The position numbers and the translations under genes are program-made. Shown here in pieces: positions 5,629-5,815 of a stretch of DNA of 5,815 bases. Under the pieces are notes generated by a model. The model saw only the letters and a program-made list of their open reading frames with translations. It had not been told where the DNA came from and searched no databases. Every line of letters begins with the position of its first letter. Position 1 is the first letter of the stretch. The stretch spans positions 1 through 5,815 of the forward strand of contig CAMQOJ010000290.1 in NCBI GenBank assembly GCA_947003375.1, read 5' to 3'. Source of the stretch: an uncultured Lachnospiraceae bacterium. Lineage in GTDB: Bacteria; Bacillota; Clostridia; Lachnospirales; Lachnospiraceae.

Positions 5629-5815
5629 GGGAGCAGGAGCGGATTTCGGGGCGGGGCGGAGTGTCCTGCAGGCAGGGCGGTGGCTGTGTTTTTTTGCCGG
5701 GGGATGTTTTGTAGGTTATGTCCTGGGCCGGGAAGCAGCAGCCACTGCTTTTTGTGTATTTGGGGGCAGGGAATGTCTTCCCAAAAGTGGAAATAAACGC
5801 ATGAACCTGTGACAT
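5629..5815. other. Non-coding 3' flank, G-rich, no supported gene
   Basis: No open frame here has a ribosome binding site or family-like sequence. The first part is G-rich (GGGGCGGGG at 5648-5656) and is followed by a T7 run in a region with no good stem before it. Past the weak terminator-like hairpin, the end can fold again through GGGAA (5769-5773) and TTCCC (5778-5782). It probably separates the hydrolase gene from a following gene outside the window. Confidence 0.5.
5731..5753 (+). terminator. Weak intrinsic terminator candidate after the hydrolase gene
   Basis: AAGCAG (5733-5738) pairs with CTGCTT (5745-5750) around a 6-nt loop, and two G-T wobbles (5731-5732 with 5751-5752) can lengthen the stem. 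It runs into a T5 stretch at 5749-5753, partly inside the stem, followed by GTGTATTT. It lies about 100 nt after the hydrolase stop. The stem is short and only moderately GC-rich, so efficiency would be low. Confidence 0.35.

Noticed and set aside
5640..5695. G-rich tract plus T7 run as a G-quadruplex or terminator
   Set aside because: The G-runs are irregular and mostly two to four bases, and no stable stem precedes the T-run; weak evidence only.
5718..5804. Possible 28-residue peptide gene (start ATG at 5718)
   Set aside because: There is no adequate ribosome binding site, it overlaps the terminator-like hairpin, and the composition is unremarkable.
5588..5815. Minus-strand open frame of 75 codons running off the right edge
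   Set aside because: It overlaps the hydrolase 3' end antisense, is Pro/Cys-rich with no family-like motif, and shows no ribosome binding site.

Overview
The window reads as chromosomal core DNA of a Gram-positive anaerobe of the class Clostridia, most likely a Lachnospiraceae member. The signs are strong AGG/GGAG-type ribosome binding sites, a fairly GC-rich codon third position, a single bifunctional Rel enzyme of the Bacillus/Clostridia type, and the order apt - relA - metallo-beta-lactamase-fold hydrolase that is familiar from Firmicutes. The taxon is an inference from gene order and protein style; no rRNA or other phylogenetic marker is present.

All six supported genes lie on the + strand and are intact. 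Positions 1-178 are a non-coding leader with a plausible sigma-A promoter (-35 at 69-74, -10 at 92-97), an A/T-rich tract upstream of it, a perfect palindrome overlapping the -35, and two small hairpins in the leader. Next come a SEC-C zinc-motif protein (179-682), a six-helix DUF308/HdeD-like membrane protein (716-1327), a small protein of two CBS domains (1402-1818), adenine phosphoribosyltransferase apt (1895-2419), the (p)ppGpp synthetase/hydrolase relA (2536-4836) and a glyoxalase II-like metallo-beta-lactamase-fold hydrolase (4966-5628). Gaps are 33, 74, 76, 116 and 129 nt, so co-transcription is plausible but there is no translational coupling. The relA-hydrolase gap holds two abutting hairpins without a U-tract. 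The last 187 nt (5629-5815) hold no convincing gene and one weak terminator-like hairpin.

The best functional reading is a purine-nucleotide and alarmone neighbourhood: Apt salvages adenine to AMP, Rel makes and degrades (p)ppGpp, and the two-CBS protein has the size and layout of CbpB/DarB, the c-di-AMP receptor known to bind and stimulate Rel in Listeria and Bacillus. Finding such a protein just upstream of apt-relA is the most interesting point here. The SEC-C and DUF308 proteins have no assigned function and are linked to the module only by position. No mobile element, CRISPR array, tRNA, rRNA or clearly new system was found.
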